A stretch of DNA of 64,000 nt from JAUMBM01 sp964441755 (GTDB lineage: Bacteria > Bacteroidota > Bacteroidia > Chitinophagales > Saprospiraceae), in assembly GCA_964441755.1 (NCBI GenBank), contig CAYTVG010000018.1, positions 1 to 64,000 on the forward strand, written 5' to 3'. A program made the position numbers and the translations under genes. Of the stretch, positions 44,221-51,134 are shown piece after piece (positions within the stretch are counted from its first letter, which is position 1; every line of letters begins with the position of its first letter). Below the pieces are notes generated by a model that was given only the letters and a program-made list of their open reading frames with translations, made no database searches and was not told the DNA's origin.

Positions 44221-44981
44221 TGACTACAATCAGACTTGATCAGCTGTGTTTTCATTATCCCCGCAGGCCTCTGATTATCAAAGAGCTAAGTTGTAGTTTT
44301 GAAAAGGCCAGCATGACAGCTGTCCTGGGCGTCAACGGCTCCGGCAAGTCTACGCTCATACGCCTGCTCAATGGCTGGCTCAGTGCCGGCGGAGGCAATG
44401 TGTATGTAGGGGAAAAGAACCTCCGCGATATACCTGTGGCAGCGCTGGCGCGAAGAATAGCCTATGTCCCTCAGTTTCAATCACAGCTATTCCCGGTGAC
44501 AGTCTTTGATACCGTGCTCAGCGGCAGGATACCCCATGCCGGTGCCACGCCTTCTTCGGAAGATCTGGCCATTGTGGAAAAAGTGTTGCTGCGGCTTCAA
44601 CTTGAGCCTTTGGCGCTCCGCAATGTGCAGCAACTGAGTGGCGGAGAGCGCCAAAAAGTGCTGATCGCACGGGCATTGGCACAGATGACAGAAGTTGTGC
44701 TGCTGGACGAGCCTACGTCCAGCCTTGATCTGAAGCACCAGCACGAGGTGCTGGGATTGCTGCAGGAGCTGAAAGAAGAAGGACTCTGTATCATACTGGC
44801 GCTGCACGATGTAAATATGGCAGCCCGCTACTGCTCTCACTGCCTGCTGCTCAAAGAAGGCCGGCTGCTGGCGGCAGGGGGGATAGATATCCTCGATGCC
44901 GACCTACTCAAAGCGTTGTACGAAGTAGAGATCGAAATGGTAGAAGTGCGGGGGCAGCGCGTATTTGTTACTTGTTGCTGA
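44220..44981 (+). CDS. ABC transporter ATP-binding protein, Fec type
   Basis: 253 residues from ATG 44220, which overlaps the permease stop by one base (an upstream in-frame TTG at 44217 is less likely). Walker A 'VLGVNGSGKSTLI' near 37, Q-loop 'YVPQFQ', signature 'LSGGERQKVLIARAL', Walker B 'VVLLDEPTSSLDLKHQ', H-loop 'LALHDVNMAARYC'. Powers the FecCD-type permease. Last gene before the hypC promoter region. Confidence 0.95.
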   Translation: MTTIRLDQLCFHYPRRPLIIKELSCSFEKASMTAVLGVNGSGKSTLIRLLNGWLSAGGGNVYVGEKNLRDIPVAALARRIAYVPQFQSQLFPVTVFDTVLSGRIPHAGATPSSEDLAIVEKVLLRLQLEPLALRNVQQLSGGERQKVLIARALAQMTEVVLLDEPTSSLDLKHQHEVLGLLQELKEEGLCIILALHDVNMAARYCSHCLLLKEGRLLAAGGIDILDADLLKALYEVEIEMVEVRGQRVFVTCC

Positions 44982-45026
44982 TGCGTGTGGGTAGCCGTCA
45001 GCCAAAAACCATCAGTAACAACAGAA

Positions 45027-45044
45027 TTAGAAAATATTTACTAA
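45027..45044 (+). promoter_or_regulatory. operator-like palindrome upstream of hypC
   Basis: TTAGAAAATATTTACTAA, the best palindrome of the set. A weak minus-7 box, CATATTTA, lies at 45061-45068 with exactly the same distance from the operator centre (25.5 bp) as at hhyS. Confidence 0.65.
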
Positions 45045-45119
45045 TTCAAAAAATAAAGTTCATATTTATGCAAAATTTATGAATATTGCTAGTTGAATTT
45101 TCTACCAAAACAAAGCAAT

Positions 45120-45410
45120 ATGTGTCTCGCAATTCCCGGTAAGATTAAGAGCATAGAATATCAATACGACGGACTGGTGAAAATGGCCAAAGTGCAGTTT
45201 GGCGGCATTACCAAAGAAGCAAGTCTGGAGATGCTGCCGGCTGCCAAGGAGGGCGACTATGTACTGGTGCACGTGGGCGTGGCCATCAGTATTGTCGATG
45301 AAGAAGAAGCCATGCTAACCTTCAGGTATCTGGAGGAAATTGGTGAGATTGACGAACTCATTGAAAGTAGCCAGATTGACCGGCATAGTCCGGGCGGCAG
45401 CGATTATTAA
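45120..45410 (+). CDS. hypC: hydrogenase assembly chaperone HypC
   Basis: 96 residues from ATG 45120, fixed by the invariant N-terminus MCLAIPG, whose Cys2 (after Met removal the first residue) binds the Fe(CN)2CO precursor. 'YVLVHVGVAISIVDEEEA' is the other family segment. A short acidic/polar tail extends beyond the usual length. With HypD it carries the iron unit to the large subunit. It has its own operator and weak promoter after the ABC ATPase gene; hypD follows 61 bases later. Confidence 0.95.
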   Translation: MCLAIPGKIKSIEYQYDGLVKMAKVQFGGITKEASLEMLPAAKEGDYVLVHVGVAISIVDEEEAMLTFRYLEEIGEIDELIESSQIDRHSPGGSDY

Positions 45411-45471
45411 TCAACAAGCTGGTATCCCGCCTGCAGGGCAGGAGCATCAGCCCGCAAACAGGAAAGGGGCT

Positions 45472-46584
45472 ATGAAATATATGTCAGAGTACAGGGATCC
45501 TGTGCTGGTAGAACAATACCTCAATGAAATACACAAGGTGGTAACCCGCCCATGGAATATCATGGAAGTTTGTGGCGGACAAACGCACAGCCTGGTCAAA
45601 AATGGTTTGATAAAGATGTTGCCTTCGCAGGTCAACATGATTCACGGTCCGGGCTGCCCTGTCTGTGTAACGCCACTACACCTGATTGACAAAGCGGTGC
45701 ACCTGGCCTTGGAAAAGGGGGTGATGTTGTGTTCTTTCGGAGATATGCTGCGCGTGCCGGGCTCGCAGATGAGCTTGCTGGAAGCTAAAGCACTGGGGGC
45801 TGATGTCCGTATATTGTATTCGCCTCTCGAGGCAGTAAAGCTCGCCAAAGAGAATCCTGCGCGTGAAGTTGTCTTTTTTGCAGTTGGCTTTGAGACAACA
45901 GCGCCTGCCAACGCACTGTCGGTGCTGCATGCTGCCAGGGCGCAGTTATCCAATTATTCCATATTGGCTTCGCATGTGCTGGTACCACCGGCTATCGAGG
46001 CGGTTATTGATGACGAAGAGGCTTCTATTCAGGGATTTTTGGCAGCGGGCCACGTGTGTACGATTATGGGTATCGATGAGTATTATCCGTTGGTGGACAA
46101 ATATAAAGTACCGGTTGTGGTGACAGGTTTCGAGCCTGTTGATATCGTGCAGGGCATATTGATGGTCGTGAGACAGTTGGAAAACGGGGAGGCAGTGCTG
46201 GAAAATCAGTACGGACGCGTGGTGCGCCCGGAAGGCAATCCGGATGCCATAGCCACCATCCGGCAGGTGTTCGAGGTTTCGGATCGGGAGTGGAGAGGCA
46301 TAGGCAACATTCCGCTGAGTGGTTATCAGGTTCGTGCTGATTTTGCACAATACGATGCCAATAAAAAATTTGATATTGACATAGAACAGGCATCCGAAAA
46401 CAGTGAATGTATTGCCGGCTTGGTACTCAAGGGTATTAAAAAGCCTTATGAGTGTCCCCAATTTGGCAAAGGCTGCAACCCGCAGAAACCGCTGGGGGCG
46501 CCTATGGTAAGCAGTGAGGGAGCTTGTGCTGCCTACTACCATTTTTCCAACGCCATAGAGCAGTGGGCTCAGGGAGAGGCTTAG
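45472..46584 (+). CDS. hypD: hydrogenase formation protein HypD
   Basis: 370 residues from ATG 45472, preceded by a purine-rich GGAAAGGGG; the frame is open from 45340, overlapping hypC, but that is too long. 'RPWNIMEVCGGQTHSLVKNG' and 'MIHGPGCPVCVTP' give the iron-binding Cys residues; the [4Fe-4S] Cys are in 'YECPQFGKGCNP' and 'VSSEGACAAYY'. It forms the scaffold with HypC for Fe(CN)2CO assembly, receiving cyanide from HypE. Confidence 0.97.
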   Translation: MKYMSEYRDPVLVEQYLNEIHKVVTRPWNIMEVCGGQTHSLVKNGLIKMLPSQVNMIHGPGCPVCVTPLHLIDKAVHLALEKGVMLCSFGDMLRVPGSQMSLLEAKALGADVRILYSPLEAVKLAKENPAREVVFFAVGFETTAPANALSVLHAARAQLSNYSILASHVLVPPAIEAVIDDEEASIQGFLAAGHVCTIMGIDEYYPLVDKYKVPVVVTGFEPVDIVQGILMVVRQLENGEAVLENQYGRVVRPEGNPDAIATIRQVFEVSDREWRGIGNIPLSGYQVRADFAQYDANKKFDIDIEQASENSECIAGLVLKGIKKPYECPQFGKGCNPQKPLGAPMVSSEGACAAYYHFSNAIEQWAQGEA

Positions 46585-46587
46585 GGC

Positions 46588-47751
46588 ATGGATAATCATT
46601 CGACAACCGTCATCAATATCAGCCTCAAAAAGGGCGTACCCGGAGAAGCAGGCGCCGCAGTATTGCCTGCCGTTGCCAGGGAACTCGGCATCTTTCTGGG
46701 GGATGCCGGCAATCCGTTGCTGGCGCCCCGGGGGGTCTTTATCGCAGCCGGGATGTTGTTTGTGTCAGATACGGGGCAAAACCGCGTGTTTATATGGAGA
46801 AAAATACCTTCGGGGGAGGTATACGCCGCGCCGGATGTGGTGCTGGGGCAGCAGGAACTGCAGCACACAGGTCGCAACGGAGGGACTTCCGTCAGTGGAT
46901 CTACCCTGATGTATCCCTCAGGTATCTGGTCCGACGGCAAGCGGCTGGTGGTGGCAGATGCCTGGAATCACAGAGTACTTATATGGCATAGCATACCTGA
47001 GCAGCACGGGCAGGCGGCAGATGTAGTCGTAGGGCAACCCGATTTTTGGGCCAACCAGCCCAACATACATGGTATTGGAGCTGCACCCTCGGCACAATCA
47101 CTCAATTGGCCTTATGGGGTGTATGTACACGACAATCAATTGTTTGTCGCAGATACAGGCAATCGGAGAGTACTGGTTTACAATTCATTGCCTGTCGAAA
47201 ACGGGCAGGCCGCAGATTTTGTGCTGGGAAAATCTTCCTTTGAAGAGCGGGATTATGAAGGAGAGGATGCCGTTTGGCCGTATGCGGTAAGCGTTAGTGA
47301 CGAGGGGAAACTGGCTATCACCGACACTCAATACTATCGCGTATTGTTGTGGGACCACTGGCGCGACGCTCTGCATGAAAAAGCATCGGTCATTATCGGG
47401 CAGCCGGACCTTGGCAGTAACGGACAAAATCAATTTGGCCTTTTCCCGCAGGCGCACACACTCAGCTGGTGCTATGACCATTTTTTTTACCGACAGGGGA
47501 TATGGGTAGCTGATACAGGCAACAGTCGTCTGCTGTGGTTTCAGCAGTGCCCGCAGGTCAATAGTAAAGCTGCTGATAACCTCGTTGGTAAGAGCAATTT
47601 TACGACAGGCAGCGAAAATGCCAATACAATTTTTGGCACAGAAAATGATTTGTATTGGCCTTTTTCACTATGTGTTGACGAACTGACCCGGCTGTTGGTG
47701 GTAGCAGATACGGGCAACCACCGTATTCGTTTCTATGAATTGTTAATTTAG
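46588..47751 (+). CDS. NHL-repeat protein of the hydrogenase locus
   Basis: 387 residues, no signal peptide. Five or six NHL-type beta-propeller blades are visible, each with a 'WPYGVYVHDNQLFVADTGNRRVLVY' like core ('LFVSDTGQNRVFIW', 'LVVADAWNHRVLIW', 'IWVADTGNSRLLWF', 'LVVADTGNHRIRFY') and 'GQPDLGSN' linkers. It starts 3 bases after hypD, so it is co-transcribed. I recall NHL-repeat genes near group 1h hydrogenases in actinobacteria; a structural or docking role for the enzyme is inference. Confidence 0.8.
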   Translation: MDNHSTTVINISLKKGVPGEAGAAVLPAVARELGIFLGDAGNPLLAPRGVFIAAGMLFVSDTGQNRVFIWRKIPSGEVYAAPDVVLGQQELQHTGRNGGTSVSGSTLMYPSGIWSDGKRLVVADAWNHRVLIWHSIPEQHGQAADVVVGQPDFWANQPNIHGIGAAPSAQSLNWPYGVYVHDNQLFVADTGNRRVLVYNSLPVENGQAADFVLGKSSFEERDYEGEDAVWPYAVSVSDEGKLAITDTQYYRVLLWDHWRDALHEKASVIIGQPDLGSNGQNQFGLFPQAHTLSWCYDHFFYRQGIWVADTGNSRLLWFQQCPQVNSKAADNLVGKSNFTTGSENANTIFGTENDLYWPFSLCVDELTRLLVVADTGNHRIRFYELLI

Positions 47752-47773
47752 TGCGTATCCGGAAATTTATGCA

Positions 47774-47853
47774 GAGACAAAAGCGGAGTATTTTTTGTGT
47801 GTTTTCACTTTTTGAAGGAGCATAACAGCGCCAGAGGATTGAAAAAGGCGAAA
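47774..47853 (+). repeat. third copy of the AT-rich repeat of 18.9 kb
   Basis: GACAAAAGCGGAGTATTTTT, then a TGTTTTCA...TTTGAAGGAGCAT block and a GAAAAAGGCGAAAA block, in the same order as at 18861-18940. Lies in the 168-base gap before the 76-aa gene. Confidence 0.45.
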
Positions 47854-47919
47854 ACCCATAGCAAAAAATCGTTGCTGAATCTATGAAAAAATCTCTGGTA
47901 CGGCTTTAGCAGACATTGT

Positions 47920-48150
47920 ATGACGGACGAAGAAATACTGAATCAATTTGACCCTAAGGAACTATTACTGCTGGTACTCAGGGGGATGGATATAGCGATC
48001 ATCCGTGAGGAGGGGCAGCTCGTGGAGGTTGACAATGGCTACACCATAGAGGTGGAGGGAAAGTCGCTCTACAAGCTGCTTTACCGAAACCAGGTAGTAG
48101 CGCCTTTTGCAGATGTCGTGGAGATGTGTGGCTTCATTAAACTAGGCTGA
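47920..48150 (+). CDS. unknown 76-aa protein upstream of the bifunctional nuclease
   Basis: 76 residues, soluble, acidic: 'MTDEEILNQFDPKELLLLVLRGMDIAIIREE', then 'VDNGYTIEVEGKSLYKLLYRNQVVAPFADVVEMCGFIKLG'. No family recognised. Three bases separate its stop from the next ATG, so the pair is translationally linked. The even codon usage and tight spacing make it a real gene. Confidence 0.6.
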   Translation: MTDEEILNQFDPKELLLLVLRGMDIAIIREEGQLVEVDNGYTIEVEGKSLYKLLYRNQVVAPFADVVEMCGFIKLG

Positions 48151-48153
48151 TCC

Positions 48154-48720
48154 ATGGAAGAAAAAGTGGAATTATCGATTATTGCGCTTGCCAAGAATCA
48201 GGCCTCGGATAATAACTACGTAATCGCGCTGGAAGACGAGCAAAGTAAAAAGAGGCTGATCATTCTGATCGGGCAGGCTGAAGCACAGTATATCGGTGTT
48301 GTGCTGGAAAAGCTAAACACCAAAAGGCCGTTGACACACGACTTGCTGGCAACAACCATTGAAAAACTGGGCGGTCGTGTTGTACATGTTTATATCCATA
48401 GTCTGATAGACAACATTTACATTGCAGATATCTGTCTGGCAGACCAGGAAGGGGGTATACACTGTATAGATGCCCGTGCTTCAGACGCGATTGCTCAGGC
48501 GGTAAAGAACAGTGTTCCCATTTACACCAACCAGCAATTGCTGAATGACAGTAGTTATCTCAACGAGATTTACGTGAAAGAGAGCAACAAGACTTCTTTT
48601 TCTGATTATACGCTGGAGGAACTCGAAGAGTTGTTGCAAAAGGTGCTCAGAAAGGAGGACTATGAGAGTGCCATCCGAATCCGCGAGACCATTCGTCGGA
48701 AACGCAAAGAAAACTTGTAA
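48154..48720 (+). CDS. bifunctional nuclease (BFN/DUF151) family protein with UVR motif
   Basis: 188 residues. The BFN domain (about 1-135) shows 'IALEDEQSKKRLIILIGQAEAQYIGVVLE', 'TTIEKLGGRVVHVYIHSLIDNIYIADI' and 'IDARASDAIAQAVKNSVPIYT'. A C-terminal UVR-like motif follows ('LEELEELLQKVLRKEDYESAIRIRETI'). The family is common in Bacteroidota; its nuclease activity is known from a plant homologue and the bacterial role is unclear. It precedes hypA by 13 bases. Confidence 0.88.
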   Translation: MEEKVELSIIALAKNQASDNNYVIALEDEQSKKRLIILIGQAEAQYIGVVLEKLNTKRPLTHDLLATTIEKLGGRVVHVYIHSLIDNIYIADICLADQEGGIHCIDARASDAIAQAVKNSVPIYTNQQLLNDSSYLNEIYVKESNKTSFSDYTLEELEELLQKVLRKEDYESAIRIRETIRRKRKENL

Positions 48721-48733
48721 TTGCAGACAAATT

Positions 48734-49081
48734 ATGCACGAAATTTCCCTGGTAAGAAATATTTTCAACACTTTGCGAAGCGAGTTTACCGCAGAAGAGG
48801 TCAACAGCATCCGACGCATCAATCTGACAGCGGGTGTCCTCTCTAACATCGAGCCTCGCCTGATGCAAAATGCATTTGAAGCTGTGATTGCGACTGAGTT
48901 GCCTCAACTGTCAGCTGCCACGCTTCATATCACCACACTGCCGGTGGTCATCTACTGTCCCGATTGTGACCTGCGCACAGAGGTACAACAATATAAATTC
49001 ATCTGTAGTCAATGCGGTAAGCCCAGCAATCAGGTTGTGCAAGGAGATGAGCTACTCATCAGTGGTGTTGAACTAGCCTGA
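48734..49081 (+). CDS. hypA: hydrogenase nickel metallochaperone HypA
   Basis: 115 residues from ATG 48734, fixed by the N-terminus MHEISLVRN, in which His2 with the amino terminus binds nickel. The zinc site is CPDC...CSQC (about 75-95). It hands nickel to HypB/large subunit. It lies at the far end of the locus, after two genes with no known hydrogenase link, and no terminator separates it from the nuclease gene. Confidence 0.95.
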   Translation: MHEISLVRNIFNTLRSEFTAEEVNSIRRINLTAGVLSNIEPRLMQNAFEAVIATELPQLSAATLHITTLPVVIYCPDCDLRTEVQQYKFICSQCGKPSNQVVQGDELLISGVELA

Positions 49082-49219
49082 TCCCGGAGGTCTCACAACT
49101 GCCGAATATTCGCGCAGCGCAAAGTTGTTGGAAGGCGTTGCAGGCCCATCTTGGCTACCGCAGAATGTTGTCGGGACAAGATAAGGATGCTTGTTGAAGG
49201 CATTGTATGGTCACATCAG

Positions 49220-50062
49220 TTATCCCTCTCCGGATTCCGGCGGACTGGCAGGCCGGTAGGTCTGAAAAGGTATGGACATGAGATTGCCCAGCCGGTCGTT
49301 TTCAGCCGGATCCATGTGCGTATCCACACCAAAAGTAATCCGCTCATTGTCCAGCAGCCTGTAGGTGCCAAAAAGCCTGTCCCACAGAGAGAAAATATTT
49401 CCGTAGTTGCTGTCGGTATACGGCAGGCGGTAATGATGATGAACGCGATGCATGGCCGGGGTCACGATCAGCCATCCCAGCGCGCGGTCGAGCCATACGG
49501 GGACACGAATATTGGCATGATTGAACTGAGACATAGCCGCGGACATCGACTGGTATAGCATGACAGTATATATGGGCGCACCACTGGCGAGGACAGCCAG
49601 TGTAGTGAATACAAACCGCACGACACTTTCTCCCGGATGGTGGCGGTTGGCCGAGCTTGCGTCAACATGGGTATCTGTATGATGAATTAGGTGAAATCGC
49701 CACATCCAGCGCACTTTGTGCTGCACCCAGTGTACAAACCAGGCTCCGACCAGATCCAGCAGCAGCAAGCCCAGCAGAATTTCCAGCCACAGCGGCAGCG
49801 AAGGCAGCCACTGTAGAATACCCATGTGTCGGCTGGCCACCCAATCGCTGCTGTAGAGCAGTATACCCGCCATGACAAAATTGACAAGCACCGTTGTCAG
49901 TGTGAAGACCATATTGGTACCCAAATGCCGCCATCGGCGATAGTCCCAAGTAAACATAGGGGCGGCCGATTCCAGCAGCAGAAAAAAAGTAAGACCCCCT
50001 ATTAAGATGGCAGAGCGATGGGCAGAGGGTATATTGGAAAAGTATTCAGCCAGAAAATCCAT
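49220..50062 (-). CDS. sterol desaturase / fatty acid hydroxylase family protein
   Basis: 280 residues from ATG 50062 (an upstream TTG at 50104 is in frame). Three or four membrane segments (20-125). The di-iron His boxes are 'DLVGAWFVHWVQHKVRWMWRFHLIHHTDTHVDASSANRHHPGE' and 'TPAMHRVHHHYRLPYTDSNYGNIFSLWDRLFGTY'. The 'SLWDRLFGTY' end is a strong family mark. It likely hydroxylates or desaturates a lipid or carotenoid in the inner membrane. It is convergent with hypA and divergent from the tRNA. Confidence 0.9.
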   Translation of the reverse strand: MDFLAEYFSNIPSAHRSAILIGGLTFFLLLESAAPMFTWDYRRWRHLGTNMVFTLTTVLVNFVMAGILLYSSDWVASRHMGILQWLPSLPLWLEILLGLLLLDLVGAWFVHWVQHKVRWMWRFHLIHHTDTHVDASSANRHHPGESVVRFVFTTLAVLASGAPIYTVMLYQSMSAAMSQFNHANIRVPVWLDRALGWLIVTPAMHRVHHHYRLPYTDSNYGNIFSLWDRLFGTYRLLDNERITFGVDTHMDPAENDRLGNLMSIPFQTYRPASPPESGEG

Positions 50063-50256
50063 ATAACTGCGGTTAAAATTATTGCGGATAACGAAATTAG
50101 GCAATCAGCAGGGTAATTAGCATTTTAACAAGCAAAAATTTTTTTGTTCACGCAATTATCCGTTTATTTATGCAACCTGAAAGCAACTGACAAGACCAGA
50201 AACACCCCTTACAGGGAGGGCGTTAATAAAGAAGAACAAAAAAACAGCATTAATTT

Positions 50257-50287
50257 TTTGCAGAAACCACAGAAAGCAATATCTTTG
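50257..50287 (+). promoter_or_regulatory. promoter of tRNA-Lys
   Basis: TTTG (50257-50260), 19-base spacer, TATCTTTG (50280-50287). Start near 50294, 17 bases before the mature tRNA. Confidence 0.7.
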
Positions 50288-50310
50288 CATCGCCTTTGAA
50301 AAAGGGTACT

Positions 50311-50383
50311 GATTCGGTAGCTCAGCAGGTAGAGCAATACACTTTTAATGTATGGGTCCTGGGTTCGAATCCCAGCCGAATCA
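50311..50383 (+). tRNA. tRNA-Lys (anticodon UUU)
   Basis: 73 bases. Acceptor GATTCGG (50311-50317) pairs with CCGAATC (50376-50382), discriminator A50383. D-arm GCTCAGCAGGTAGAGC; anticodon stem ATACA/TGTAT around loop CTTTTAA with TTT at 50344-50346; T-arm CTGGG-TTCGAAT-CCCAG. CCA is not encoded. Its last three bases are, on the other strand, the stop codon of folB. Confidence 0.97.
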
Positions 50384-50821
50384 CTCGAAGTCTGGCCACC
50401 AGCGTTGGTTGTCAGACTTTTTTATTTTCTCCTCTTCCTCTTTAGCTGTTGTGGGTCCGGTATGCATGTTGCCGATACGAACCTGTATAAAAGCGGCATC
50501 GATAGAGCCTCCCATAGGAGGGTTACACTTTCTGAGTCTGATCTCAGCACCTTCGATGGCGGGAAATTGTTCTTTGATTCTGTGCAGAATTCGCAGGGCG
50601 AGGGTCTCAATCAATTGTGTAGGTTCTTTCATCTCTATCTTTAGCAAGCGATAGAGTGTTTCGTAATTGACCGTCTGCTGCAGATCGTCCTGCTGGCCGG
50701 CATTTACAACAGCTGTGGACACGGACAAATCTATGATAAAGGTCGTGCCCAGCAACTGTTCTTCCGGGTAGTAGCCATGTGGGCCACGGAGACGGATTCC
50801 TTCCAATCCTATAATAGCCAT
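50381..50821 (-). CDS. folB: dihydroneopterin aldolase
   Basis: 146 residues from ATG 50821; the frame is open to 51109 but 'MAIIGLEGIRLRGPHGYYPEEQLLGTTFIIDLSV' is the usual FolB start. The conserved 'HGYYPEE' Glu and the 'IETLALRILHRI' and 'IRLRKCNPPMGGSIDAAFIQV' segments are present. It converts dihydroneopterin to 6-hydroxymethyl-dihydropterin in folate synthesis. Beyond the usual end there is a 25-residue charged tail (TAKEEEEKIKKSDNQRWWPDFE) encoded by the complement of the tRNA-Lys terminator and of the last tRNA bases. Confidence 0.92.
   Translation of the reverse strand: MAIIGLEGIRLRGPHGYYPEEQLLGTTFIIDLSVSTAVVNAGQQDDLQQTVNYETLYRLLKIEMKEPTQLIETLALRILHRIKEQFPAIEGAEIRLRKCNPPMGGSIDAAFIQVRIGNMHTGPTTAKEEEEKIKKSDNQRWWPDFE
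50388..50426 (+). terminator. terminator of tRNA-Lys inside the folB 3' end
   Basis: AAGTCTG (50388-50394) pairs with CAGACTT (50413-50419), with a possible inner CCA/TGG pairing; TTTTTATTTT follows. The whole element lies within the antisense folB coding sequence. Confidence 0.7.
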
Positions 50822-51134
50822 GTGAATTTTTGGTTTTGTGTATGGGAAGTGAAGCATCGACAAAGGTAGCGATTGCCAACAGCTTGGTGCAAAATAATTC
50901 GCTTTCTCTGTTGGCGAAATAAAATGCCGAATATGTGTCTGTTTTTTGCTCATTGCAGAAAAAATCGAAACAGAGAGCGGTCGCCAGACATTTTTTGAGG
51001 ATCCGGACTGCCAAAAAGTGTTTGGAGACAGCCATCCATTGTGCATAAAAATTCGTATCTTCGCTGTCTGAAAATATAAGCATTCTCTGGGGCGAGCCTG
51101 CCTGTCCACGAGCAGAGAGAGGAAATATTACTAT
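50822..51134. other. divergent promoter region folB / PBP1A
   Basis: 313 bases, no gene. It holds the folB promoter and an 8-bp inverted repeat GCCAACAG (50875-50882) / CTGTTGGC (50908-50915) that spans the folB minus-33 box and may be an operator. The PBP gene may use TATCTTCG just before 51065, a near-match only. Confidence 0.5.
50861..50893 (-). promoter_or_regulatory. promoter of folB
   Basis: Minus strand TTTG (50890-50893), 21-base spacer, TACCTTTG (50861-50868). Leader of about 35 bases. Confidence 0.65.

Noticed and set aside
45061..45068. CATATTTA as a full promoter box for hypC
   Set aside because: Two mismatches to TAnnTTTG; kept only as a weak box supported by its spacing from the operator, not as an independent promoter call.
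31925..49081. Hydrogenase locus as a mobile genomic island
   Set aside because: No integrase, transposase, tRNA junction or flanking direct repeat was found at its borders; only composition hints at transfer.
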